From the NCBI RefSeq assembly GCF_004337985.1, contig NW_021940919.1:124001-188000 (forward strand): 64,000 bases of DNA, written 5' to 3'. Source of the DNA: Pyricularia pennisetigena (taxonomy: Eukaryota > Ascomycota > Sordariomycetes > Magnaporthales > Pyriculariaceae). The notes beneath the pieces were generated by a model. That model had not been told where the DNA came from. It made no database searches and saw only the letters and a program-made list of their open reading frames with translations. The position numbers and the translations under genes were made by a program. Of this stretch, positions 47,120 to 58,114 are shown piece after piece (position 1 is the first letter of the stretch; every line of letters starts with the position of its first letter).

Positions 47120-48607
47120 TCAAAACCAAGTTGACAAGATTTGACACAAGTCAATCAACGGGCGATGACGCTTGCCAGCATTCTTGTTAAGATGAACAAA
47201 CAANNNNNNNNNNNNNNNNNNNNNNGAAGAAAGTACGTCGAAGGGAAAAAAGCCTACCTTTGCTGCAAAGCTGGGAAGTGGTATCTGGGCCACCCGCACC
47301 CATTTATCGCTGCTGGCGCAGTCCTTGGCCGCCTCCTGCTCCATGTACTTATCCATAGTCATGCCTGCGAAGCCTGTGTATCCGTTGCGGTTCTGCGTCC
47401 CGACGACGGCGACGGTGTCGCCGGCGTACGCGGCGAGGAGGGAGCGTGTGAACTCGCCCTTGCCGTCCTGGCCGACGACCGGGCTATGCGATGAAAACAG
47501 GAGAAGAAACCATCAGTATGCTTAAGCGGTGGTCAAACACGGAGGGGAGTTCCAGGGTAACAAAAACAACACTCACTAAACCAGTAGCAGAACCAAATCC
47601 CTCCCGCCGGGCGGCTCCCGGCGACGCAGCCACGCGACGCCGTCGTCGATGACGGTGTCGTCTATCCAGTTGGCGCGCCACAGCGACTGCTCGTTGTCGA
47701 CGGCCAAGGTGGGGACGCCGTGGCGCCGCAGCATAAAGGACCAATAGCCATTGCCGGAGCCGACGTCGGCGACGGTCCGGCCGGCGGCCAGGATGCGCAG
47801 GACCTCGAGGGCCTCGCGCGACGGCACGGCGCAGCCAAAGTGGTGCATGAGCACCGGAAGCACCGGGTGAGCCATGCGCACGCGCTCCGTGGTCGGGTGT
47901 GGCCCGCACCACTGCAGTCGCCGGCAGGACCAGGCCCAGAATTTAAGGTAAGGGTTTGAGGGTTGGGTGTCGGCGGCGGTGGTGTTGGGTTTGCGGAGCT
48001 TGGGGATGGTCAGGGATTGGGTGAGGGCGGGGTGGATGAAGCGCTTCTCGGCCAGGAGGGTGGCGCATGCCAGGCGGATTGAGTCTTTCTTTGCATTGGA
48101 CAGGAAAGACTTTAGCGCCGAGGGGGCGGATTTTGCCGGGTCGAAGATGGAGATGTAGGCTTCGACGTCTGCTTGTGGTGGGGACGGGAGCTGTTTTTAT
48201 TGTTTGGTCAGTTCAGATGTGAGTGATTGATCTGCAATCTTGTATGCGCCCGCGACAAAGTATCGAGCAGATAAGATACAAGCAAAAAAAAAAAAAAAGC
48301 ATACAGGCTGACCGTCCTCGCTTCTTCTGTACCAAGCATGGCGGCCTCCAGCTCCACCCGCGTCGACAGCCCGCTGTACCTCGTCCAGCTTGACGCTGGC
48401 CAGGGCGTGGTAGACGTAGTCATCCCCGGCCGGTATTTGGAAGAAGGAACGGATCGCGCCGGCAAAATCATCCTTGCTCAACAGCTCATCGGCTGCCTGG
48501 AGAGCGGTGGCATCCTTGCAGCGAGTCTGCGGCTCAAATGGCGGCCGGCTGCCGATGCAGTGCACCACGGGCTTTTTAGGTCTGCGGTCCTTGGCGGTAT
48601 CAGGCAT
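47120..48607 (-). CDS. SAM-dependent methyltransferase, frameshifted, last exon partly in a gap
   Basis: Exons on the minus strand are 48607-48313, 48190-47577, 47483-47258 and a last exon that begins inside the N gap 47204-47225 and may run to 47120. Introns are 48191-48312 (GTCAGC to AACAG, branch CTGAC), 47484-47576 (GTGAGT to ATAG) and one starting with GTAGGC at 47257. The catalytic fold is in exon 2: motif I VADVGSGNGYWSF, then AVDNEQSLWRANWIDDT and DLVLLLVYP across the splice. The N-terminal 200 residues are helical and unrecognised. Exon 1 as given has 295 nt and changes frame within a CCC run at 48357-48359. Removing one base restores RAVDAVELEAAMLGTEEART in line with exon 2. This is either a base error or a real break. 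Substrate unknown. Confidence 0.75.
47204..47225. other. Assembly gap, 22 N
   Basis: Run of N inside the 3' part of the methyltransferase gene, at or near the last splice acceptor. Confidence 0.99.
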
Positions 48608-49574
48608 TGTTGGCTGCTTGCCTTCCTTTCCGAACCACTAGGGGGGGTTTTACCAGGTACAAAATGCGCGGATGTCTTAGCCGCCAATTAGAGAGTATTC
48701 CTGCTCCCTCTGGCTTGCCCAGATACCTTACCCAGGTGAGTTACTTTAGGTTATTTGGTAAACAAGTACTATGGCGTGACTGACTTGCTTGTGGAATGTT
48801 GGGATTGAGAATTGCGGCTGGACCTACGTCATCGTCACGTCCAAGGCGCCCCACCACCGGGTAGACCCGCAGCCAGGCCGTTCGGGATGTAGGTTATATA
48901 AACCGTTAAGGGGCCAGGGCGAGATGACATCCATAATCTCTCTCTGAAGCTCCTACCACCACATACGACCATACCCACTGGAATGAATATACGCGATACC
49001 GTCCGCTCTCCCCTAGTCAAATCAGTGAGGGCAGTCATAACTAAAGAAAGCCGTGGGAGCCGTTGTGGCCCACATAGCCAGCCAATAGCAGCCCGCCATT
49101 TCGCGCATCGCTCCACCCTCGTCTAAACTCCATTAACAAATGTCCCTGGCCGACACTACAGTAGTCTCAGTGCTCATCCCTGAAGCCCAGAGCTCCACAA
49201 TTGAGCCACGTTGTAGGCCTATCGGTCACGTTGTTGGCTTACCCAGCTATGTTTCTACATTTGCAACTTGACCTGGATGAGAGAGAAAGAGAGGAAGAAT
49301 GAAACCAACCATTTGAGTGGCAAGTGTCATGCTCTCCATAATAAGTGCGTACCGGCTAATTCCGTCGCGATAGTCCTGCACTATATCCTTCAGTCTCTGT
49401 CATTGATCCTTTCCCCGGTTTCTCGCAGTTTTGATTTCCTCCGCTCCTCGGCCTCGCATGCCAAAGCTTGGCCCCCTTGGGTTGGGCTCGAAGCCTTGAA
49501 CCAAGTCTCGGCAAGCTCGTCCACGGGGCAAACCATCTTTTCCATCTGAGCCAACCAAGCTTCCAGGCTGCTGA
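48608..49574. other. Intergenic region
   Basis: Promoter of the methyltransferase gene and flank of the broken gene that follows. No supported gene seen. Confidence 0.5.
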
Positions 49575-50397
49575 GGATCGGCAGATGTAAACGACACTCG
49601 GCTCTGCAGGTGAACCCATTTTGACAAATGTACGGGAGAATGTAGCTGCACCGGAAACAGCTGATAGCACGGGCGATGACTCCATGGATGAAGAACTTGT
49701 CGACAAGGGTATCGAAGCTTGTGCGTTGGTTGTGGCATTAAGGAGCTGATATCGATGCGCTCGATGAACACAATATACTCCTTGACCCAAGCGATCCGAG
49801 CGTAAAATACGAAGGTCATAAGGGAAATACTTATGTGGGAGCCAGATTTGAACATGTCATCAACATCCTCAAAGGGAGAAAAGGAGAAGAAGAAGTCCAA
49901 CTGCCTCTTTTTGGGATATGCCGCTGGGGTTTGCTGAAGACGATATTGTTGTCGAGCTCCCTTCGGAAGCCGGTGCAGATCCAACTCCTACTTATCCTGG
50001 GTGCAAAAAATAAGCGCTTTACTCGCTGCAGTGCGAAGAGGATCAAAAACAAGAGACGAAATACTTGGCACTGGCATGATACCTAATGCGCCTGCTGCAG
50101 CGTGCCTTGGTGGGAATGCGGGCATTATCGACTTGATGTGGATTTCCACAGTGGGTGGGTTCTCTTTGTGTAACATATGCTTAGGTTCCGTTGGCTTGTT
50201 CCACAAACCAGAATTGCTTAGCGATGACGAGTCCGACGAAATCGAGCCGCATGAGTCTGCTGCTTTGGAAGACTGCGGAGAGTCGAAGAAAGGTGACTGA
50301 TGACGAGGAGTCGAATCTATCTTTCGAGGACGGAGATTTGGCAGAGCATGATAGAGAAAGCGACAACAACAACAACAACGACAACGACAACGACTAG
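49575..50397 (+). pseudogene. Broken protein-coding gene with several frame changes
   Basis: A chain of coding-like segments on one strand in changing frames. They are a short piece at 49575-49610 (DVNDTRLC), 49609-49746 (ending GIEACALVVALRS), 49742 to about 49915 (GADIDALDEHN, RFEHVINILKGRKG), 49915-50010 (FAEDDIVVELPSEAGADP), 50001-50300 (KISALLAAVRRGSKTRDEI, then an acidic DDESDEIEPHE), and an acidic tail to 50397 (DDEESNLSFEDGDLAEHD, then Asn/Asp repeats). Neighbouring segments overlap or abut by a few bases, leaving no room for introns; one shift falls in an A6 run. GADIDALDE resembles an ankyrin loop, but no full repeat can be built, so the family is unknown. Decay is the simplest reading; clustered sequencing errors are possible. 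Confidence 0.5.
50361..50395. repeat. AAC/GAC trinucleotide repeat
   Basis: Encodes the Asn/Asp tail at the end of the broken gene when read in the last frame. Confidence 0.85.
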
Positions 50398-50640
50398 ACA
50401 GACTAGTGTATGCCCTGTCATGGGAGCCTGCAGCTGGTTGATTCTAGGACGGTACATGGCAAAGCGAATAGTTCAGAACAGATTCCCGAGAGGGCAAGGG
50501 TTAGTCAGTCTCTTGACAAACTGAATAGCAAAGACAGTGTATCGGCGCCAAATCATAACATTGCTATTTTTATTATAGCAACTCGTGCTCATGAGGGTAT
50601 TCATTTTCCTTTCTTCTTTCCTTGAAAGCTGGTTCTCTGT

Positions 50641-51228
50641 TCAAAATACGAGAAAGCTTCCCACCAAAACAGCACCGACAGCCAGATCAATCGACACTCC
50701 TGACCTAGCCCCAGCGCCGGGGGTCGAAGGTGTGGGGGTTGCCGCACCAGCCGGAGTTACCGACGACCCAGTCTCTGCGGCAGTGGTCTTCCCAGCAGCA
50801 GAAGAAGACTCGGTGGTTGCGGGGACAGCTTTGGTTGAACCAGTGGGTTGGAATTCACTCGCACAGGACATGAGCGCGTTCATGCTCGACAAGGCGCTGG
50901 ATTGCAGGTAGGCGCTGCACCGGGACGTGACGCTGTCGGCCATGGCGGCGTTGGAGCTCGTCCTGAGCCACTCGCTAACCTCGGTCTCCCACTGTTCAAG
51001 CTTGGACGAAAGGCCCCTGATGAGCGTCGTCTGGATGGGTGGCCTGATGTAGTGGCACACGTCCGTCTCGACGATGGACTCGGCCGAGGCCAGGTCGCTG
51101 GGCATCTTGGGCAGGGCGGATTGGAACGACGACATTATGGACTTGCATTCCGACGTCGCGGGGGCCTGGCGGACCTGAACGACGTGCGTGACTGAAGTCA
51201 CGACCGCGAAGACGTTTGCGAACTGCAT
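50641..51228 (-). CDS. Secreted protein with GPI-anchor-type C-terminus
   Basis: Single exon, 195 aa, not assigned to a family. The N-terminus MQFANVFAVVTSVTHVVQV is a signal peptide. The mature domain (about 25-135) has four cysteines (SECKS, DVCHY, SRCSA, MSCAS) and is mostly helical. A Ser/Thr/Pro/Ala-rich linker follows (about 136-175). The protein ends in a small-residue site and a hydrophobic tail (IDLAVGAVLVGSFLVF), the layout of a GPI-anchoring signal. The start ATG is only seven bases from an N gap on its 5' side, so an upstream in-frame extension cannot be excluded, but the signal peptide beginning at this Met argues for it. A wall or plasma-membrane surface location is inferred. 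Confidence 0.8.
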   Translation of the reverse strand: MQFANVFAVVTSVTHVVQVRQAPATSECKSIMSSFQSALPKMPSDLASAESIVETDVCHYIRPPIQTTLIRGLSSKLEQWETEVSEWLRTSSNAAMADSVTSRCSAYLQSSALSSMNALMSCASEFQPTGSTKAVPATTESSSAAGKTTAAETGSSVTPAGAATPTPSTPGAGARSGVSIDLAVGAVLVGSFLVF

Positions 51229-51234
51229 CTTGGG

Positions 51235-51337
51235 NNNNNNNNNNNNNNNNNNNNNNNNNNNNNNNNNNNNNNNNNNNNNNNNNNNNNNNNNNNNNNNNNN
51301 NNNNNNNNNNNNNNNNNNNNNNNNNNNNNNNNNNNNN
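51235..51337. other. Assembly gap, 103 N
   Basis: Run of N immediately upstream of the GPI-type gene, probably removing part of its leader or promoter. Confidence 0.99.
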
Positions 51338-54300
51338 GATCCGAAATGAGTGAGGCTTTTGGGATTTGTAATGCACCCGAATCTCTTGATAATGAGCTTC
51401 CTGCAGCGAAAAGAACGACAGCTGAGGTGAAGCAGTGTTGGACACTTGGTTGTCGACAAAAAAGATTGACGAGGGGTGAGAGGTGTGACGAGAGGACCAG
51501 AAGAGAGAGAGGAAAAAAAAAGGAGAGAGAGCAAGAGGGGAATAAGTAAAAGCAGCGCGAAGGAAGATTAAGATTATTGTTTGAGATGATACTCCAAAAT
51601 GTACCCCTGTTGCATATTTCTCGCTTAATGCTTAAAGCTGCCTTTTGGCAGCACTCAACATATCGTGACTGCCTAGAACCGGGGGAGGAAAGCGGTCCTC
51701 GGATCCATTCATTGGCTGACAGACTGACGCTAATCAATACAAGCAAATTCTGGACGCGGCTATTTTACTCGTGCCTGCCATTCTTTTGCTAAGCATTCGA
51801 TGTAAAGAGAATTGTGGCGAGTTTGAAGAAACACTGGCGATATGATTGATTACTGATCAATGAGACTATATTCATGTACCAAACCATATATATCCTGAGC
51901 TCATTGGTGATGTCTGCCTTGTGTTGAAAGCTGCGAGTAACATCATCATTGGTATCATCAACATTGACTCAAACTTCTGCAGCAAAAACATCACCCTTCG
52001 CTGTCACTCACATCCGCAGCCTTCTTATTGTGAGTGAATTGCTGCGAGGCAAAAGTGCTTCCAGCGCCGCGCCTGTTTCTACTGGTGCATAGGGCCGGTC
52101 TTTGTAACTACTCTATATTCATCTCACAGCACCGAACGTCGTTTTCACTATATGGTGAATTTGATATAGTTGGTACTTGCATGCGTTGGTAATGTAGCAG
52201 ATATCTGTTGTTTAAGATTGTGTTGGTCGAGTTGTGTATCATTCGAGTTTCTTGCTACAAGAAATAGCCCGACGAACATTTAGGTTGACAACTGAAAAAC
52301 TCTCGCCAAAGGGATCAACTTTGCAGTCAAAGCAAAGTCAAAATACATGCTGAATAGAGAAATCCGCCAAGGCCAGGGCAGCAGCGGTGGCGGATATCGA
52401 CGTCCTAAGAGACCGCAGCAGTGCAGCCTGATATGTCAGCAGGGACCACAGGACGTGTGCTGAGATGTGCCAAAGCTTCATTCATACCAGTCGGAGGAGG
52501 GTCCGGACGGCTCCTTCATATGCACCCAAGATTTCATCTTTGCAGCCACTCCTGCAGACATTGAGTGGTAGGGCGGCACCACCGTATTCACAACAGAAAA
52601 CTAAGACCTTTCAGCACCGCGGGCGATGTGGCTGAGCTTGCGAGTGAGAAGGGCTTTGCCTATGCGGGCGAAAGCGTTCCGCTTCGACAAGCCGTAACAC
52701 CAAGCTGCTCAACCATGCTAACCAAACCTGCTCTGAGTTGTACTGGTACTGTCATCCGGCACAGGACCTCGAAGGTGACTTATATACACTATTACAACGA
52801 GTTGACTCCATGTACTTCCACGGCCGCTAGAAGCAGTCTGGCTGTTGAATCGTGGTTAATTGGCATATGAAAAGCAGCCTTCTCTCGACCGCCAGTTCCA
52901 TCAAACTGTCTGTCTTACTTAGCGCTTCATGGCCATGATAGAGCATATGGAAGACATACTCCATCACGTGCATGTATGTTGAGGAGCGTCGAGGAGCATC
53001 TTGATCTTCTCTTGCAAAATGTCCTCTTCCAGACAGCAAATCCGTGATATAACCCAGAAGCATCTGTTCAACTTTGAAGTGACAAGCTTTTGTCTACCTT
53101 GATTACAGCCGTACTTGCCAAGCTCTGCGACCTTTACTCTGATATCGGGTTGAAGGACCATCGATTCTAGAACCACGTAGATAAGCCCAGCCTCGAGCAT
53201 TCGAACTAATACCTCCCAAGACCTGGTCCTTTCTGTCTACCTACACTGTACTTTCCAGCATACTTTGCGAGGGTATGGAAAACCTAAGATAGTCCTGAGA
53301 AAGAGCCATTTTGACTGTTGATATCTCCAATCTACTCAGCAGCCTCTGGCCAGTTCACAGACGTCACTCAACCCGAGGCACCTCAATCATCAAAAAATCC
53401 GATATCGCTCTACTGAGCTTTCTGTGGGCCCGTAAGCAAACGTGATCTTTATGGCTTAGCAGGACCGGCATTTCTCCTTTTGGACCTTCCGGGTGTCGTT
53501 GGTCCATACGCATCGACACATTATGCCGAGTGAAATGACTCCTCTATTCTCATAATCCCGATGTATGGGCAGGGGGAAAGCTGAAAGCTCTGGCAAGCTG
53601 GCCTGCAATAGCCAGGTTCAAGTCTGGACCAAACAGAGTGAATGAGATATGGTCTCTTCATAAGCGAGGCGAGCAGGGCAGGGACGTGGTCGAAAAAAAA
53701 AAGGCCTTGGGCAACAGGGGATTTCGACCCGACGGCGCTAAAAAAGTGGCAGCATGCTGGCAGCTTCTGGTGGATTATGCTGTGCATACGAAGTCTCTAC
53801 TGCGGACGTTTTGCCAATAAAGTTGCCTGATTTGGTGAGAGCCTCTGCATGACTTGCGGTCACAAAAGCAATATTCAAACCACGGCGAGACGCGTTTATG
53901 CTTAGCGTCCCACTTCACTAACATAGGGTTGGCACTATGTTGCCAGTTCTGGCTGGTACTATGGAGTAAGTAAGCTAATGTCGGGTATAAAGCAAAGAGT
54001 CGATTGGTACAACAGGCCGGGTAATTCGACCTCCAACCAGCCTCATGCATTGAAGTGGCTTTTTCAACATGCGCAGCAAAAGACCAAGGCAGGTACACTA
54101 GGCATGCATGCTGCAGCATCTCTGGCTAGCCAGTGACCATGTCCACTCATGGAAGACTCGGGCTGCACAGGAACTGAAGGCTCGAGAAACCGGGCCTTGG
54201 CAGGCTGGGGTGGAAATGTCCAAGGAATGCGCAGGTGGTTTGTTGGATCTTTTATGCTTTGCGCTGACATTAATTATTATACTCCCCATGTTATAATAAG

Positions 54301-54602
54301 CTCATGGGATGGATTTTGCGGCTCCCTATCCGCCCCAACTGCAAGGTTTCCTTGATTGGGCAGCAGCAAAGTTGTTGGAACCTGGGGGGTGTGGTGGTCA
54401 TGAGAGGTAGGCTGCAGTGTCGATCAATTGTGTTTTTTTAATTGTAAACATTGACACTTTAATTGATTGTTGAACGTTGTACAAAAAGAGGGTTTTAAAG
54501 GGTACTGTTTTCGCACGTGCTCCTTTGTCGATCAATCCACTCCTGTAGAACTCTGGTACAAATTCCTTGTTGTGGCTTCTTGGAGGAAGCAGTCAGCCGT
54601 CG

Positions 54603-54636
<34 letters not shown>

Positions 54637-57600
54637 GAGAGATTTAACGCCAAACAAACCACCAAATCTTACCTAGGACCTAGACACAGGGGTCCAATCT
54701 GCGTCGTAAAACCAAGTCGTTGGCTGCTGGACGGACGAGCGGACGAGACGGGGATCTGCTGATGTTCTTTGTGCGGCATGCGTGGTGGCGAGAAGGGTTG
54801 ACGGACGAGTGCATATCTTAATGTTGATTGAGTGCTAGTTTAGGTGCCGAAATACCTATCCAAGCCTACCTCGCCTACCTACCCAACGTGCAGCACACGC
54901 CAGGGGAGCCCTTGCTTGGTCGCATGTCCCAACACCAAAAGACATGGTTACCATCGGGCCGCAAGAACAGGAGGAGAGGGGGGAAACAAAAGACGAACTA
55001 CGGATAAGGTCAAAGCCGTCAAAGCCCAATCGCAAATAAGTTTTAGTCATACTGGGCTTGTCGAATGTCGAATGCCAATCAATTCTAGGTAAAGCTGTCC
55101 GGCACTTTGGGTTTCCGTAGCAGCGTACTGCCATTCATTGTTGCGGTCTGGCGATTTCCCAGATGTTGCAACTGAGCGGTGGCGATCTGCGACAGGCATT
55201 CTCGAATAAGGGCAAAGAGAGCGCCCGAATGCTTATCGGTAATATACGTAGTAGTACCGGCGTGTTTGGTGTTGCAACCATGCTGTTTACTACTTACAGA
55301 GTTTGTACACCAAGAGCCCAAAGAAACTTCGTCGATGCCCAATCCTGTTTGAGGTTTAATCATAGGAAGGGGGCGAGAAATTGAATGAGGGAAAAAAAAA
55401 AAAAAAAAGCCTTCGGCAAGGTAAGCAGGGTCTCGCGGCATGCAGAGCAGTGTTCGCGTAATGGGGCGATTGGGTTGTCCAGCTGCAGGTGTATGGCCTA
55501 ATAGTACGGCAGAGCTTGGAAATGCCCTGTCAATAATGACGCTTCTTCAGGAGAGCTTCCATCTTTGGCAAAGGCAAAATACCTTTTTGGACGACAGATG
55601 ATCGACTCTCGCCTGCGGATAAACATGCAGTTTGTGAAACCACAAAGCCCTGCAAACCCTGCTTGGGCATTAGCATCGGTGGATCTGGGTTTGTCTGCCC
55701 TAGTACTTTCATAGTTGGCGTGATTTTTTACCGAGTGAGCATTTCGGAGCAGAAGTCGCCCCGATAGAAGCTGATGGAAATCACCCAGATCCTGAAACCA
55801 AAACAAGCTCAGTACAGTACCCAGGAAGTTGGAATCGAACTTTGTAGTTGGGTACCTTGTTGTATCTACAGTAACTAAAAACGTAGGGCAGGTACACAAA
55901 ATGGTGACCCCTCATTGTGGTACAGAAACCATGACGGCAAAAAGCTAATTAACACCAAGTTACCGACGGTGCTGGGGGCAAGCTGGAGACCAGCATTCTG
56001 GAAAAATAATAACCACAGTAGGACGTCATCAAGACTTCGAATCGACCCCACCAGCTCAACTACTCTCCGTGCCACTACCTAACCCAGGAAAACCAGAGGA
56101 CAATAAACAGAAAAAGCCCCTAGCAACCCAGCCATATCCTAGCAAATCTAATAATGCCCTTATCCAGACCAATGGATACAGGCCCCAAGATCTTTTCCTG
56201 CACAAATACGTATTCCTCCTGACAATTGACTGGAAAAAGCAGATCAACGTCATGTTTCGAGTAGGGAGTAGTTTATGTTGCACCTGTAACACGCTGGCCA
56301 TAATTATATGCTTGCAAGAGCCGCAGAAGCGTGGATAATCGGAAAAAGAGGACAATGATACTGTGCCCGACTAGTCTAAAAGTAGCACCACATAGTAAAG
56401 CCGAGGACAAAAATATGGGATGGGAGTGACGGTACACCACGTTCAAGTTCGGGTTGTACCTGGGGTTAGTCCCGTCACATTGACCGCGGTGGGGTTGGGA
56501 TACTAAATTTGATGATGGAAACCCGGCCAAATGTGGGAACGGTTCGTATATTTGACCTAGCTATACCTTAATCAACCTGGATTTAGCCTGGGAGGTGGGC
56601 AGAAACAAAGGGGGGTTAACGACTCGTTCTTGCCTGACTGGGGAGCAGCGTGGCGTCCCATAGTGGACCAAGGCCAGACGTCTTTTCCATGCGCACGCAA
56701 TAATAGTACAGTACTTGTCAACTGAGGTTGGTCGAGGTACCCATGCACGTTGGGCTTGGGAGCTGGCCGCACAGGGCAGGAACGAACTCCTAGGAGCTTG
56801 GCCTGGCCCTCTCTGCCCTAGGCGCCCTTCCGGTCCATCTGCTTCTAGGTCGAACGGAAAATCCTTCCAAAGATGAGATAGAGAATCAAGGGGGGGGGGG
56901 AGGAAAATCAAGCTGTGGAACAGGAAATCTCTTGTCAAAAAGAAATAAACAGAATCACTTGCCTCTCTTTCCCATCTTGTCTTCTTGTTTGCCACCCTTT
57001 AAAATCTATCTTGCGTTTCCTTCCGAAGCCTTCTAGAAAAGAAGGTTTGCTGCTATCCAGACGATAGACAGCTAAGGGATTCAGGCACGCGACCATTTCT
57101 GCCCAAAACGACGCCGTTGGTTCTTCTTGGCAACGGCATGCTTCGTTCCTGAGGGACTGTTTTTGGTTCTTACTTTTTTTTGTTGTTGTTTTCTCTGAAA
57201 TTTAATCGCATCCCACGCCAAGTACATTGGCAGCGACCCTGACCGACCGACCTACAGCAAAACCGCATAATAAGCCTAGACACCTTGCTTGCTTTACTGG
57301 TAGTGGTTCTGGACGGCCCGCTGGCTTGCCCTGTCTGATCAAACCCCAAACCACACCAATCTGCAGCCCTTCTGCAGCATCGGCCATCTGTCTCTTTTCT
57401 GGTCGCATTGCATCTGCCCGTCCGTCGCATCATTGGCAGAAACAGCTCCGTGACGAGGTACGCGCGGCCGCATAGCTTCACCCCAATCCAGTCCACCCCC
57501 CACCCACACCTATCCTACTCCAAGGCTTGCCTCAACGGACGCTCTGGCTCCATGAGCAGCTTGCTGCGGGAGGTCCGTCACTTGCAGTATCAGTAGCCCG

Positions 57601-58114
57601 TCGCCCGCCCCCGTTTGCATCCGTGCCGCTGGGTGCAGACTGACTGGGGCTAACGCTGAGCTGGGCTGACTGACATTGACATACCAAAAGAAAAGGCTCG
57701 GGCTGACCCCGCTTCCTAGTCTTACTTTTTGTCGATCCATCTTCTCTTGTCACTCATCTCGCGACTCGACTCCTACTCGACTCTTGAGAACTTTTTTTTT
57801 TTTTTTTTACTTGACGCTAAGGGTCGTCAACCATTGCCCAAGCTACCTCCCAACAAGACATATCCTGCAACTTGCCCGTTCACGTGCGACAACGCAGCAA
57901 AGCGACAACACTTTAATCACACGAGATTGCACGCAATTCGATCTCCTTGCGATATCTATTTTTTTTTTTTTGTCGACATTTCTACAAACCAACCACCTAC
58001 CCATAATCCCGGCGATCGAAACAACCTCTCGGCGTGGTATTTGGTGCCTTGCTTCAATTTAGGAACCGAGCCTGCTCTGTCTAAAGCCGTCGGACGCAGG
58101 CTCAGAAAATCAAC
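51338..58114. other. Gene-poor region and leader of the DUF8035-type gene
   Basis: About 6.8 kb without a supported gene. It contains poly(A) at 54603-54634, A-runs near 53694 and 55391, and a G-run near 56890. A few short coding-like fragments appear (for example around 52620-52690 on the plus strand and 52970-53190 on the minus strand), but none extends into a gene. From about 57170 the plus strand becomes CT-rich with T-runs (about 57791, 57960), fitting promoter and leader of the gene at 58115. Confidence 0.45.
54603..54634. repeat. Poly(A) tract, 32 bases
   Basis: Uninterrupted A-run followed by TAGAGAG. No gene attached. Confidence 0.9.

Noticed and set aside
52565..53200. Short coding-like fragments on both strands
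   Set aside because: Isolated pieces such as GDVAELASEKGF do not extend or join at credible splice sites, so chance or very old decay cannot be told apart.
55498..55899. 133-codon minus-strand frame
   Set aside because: No ATG start, no recognisable features, within the gene-poor region.
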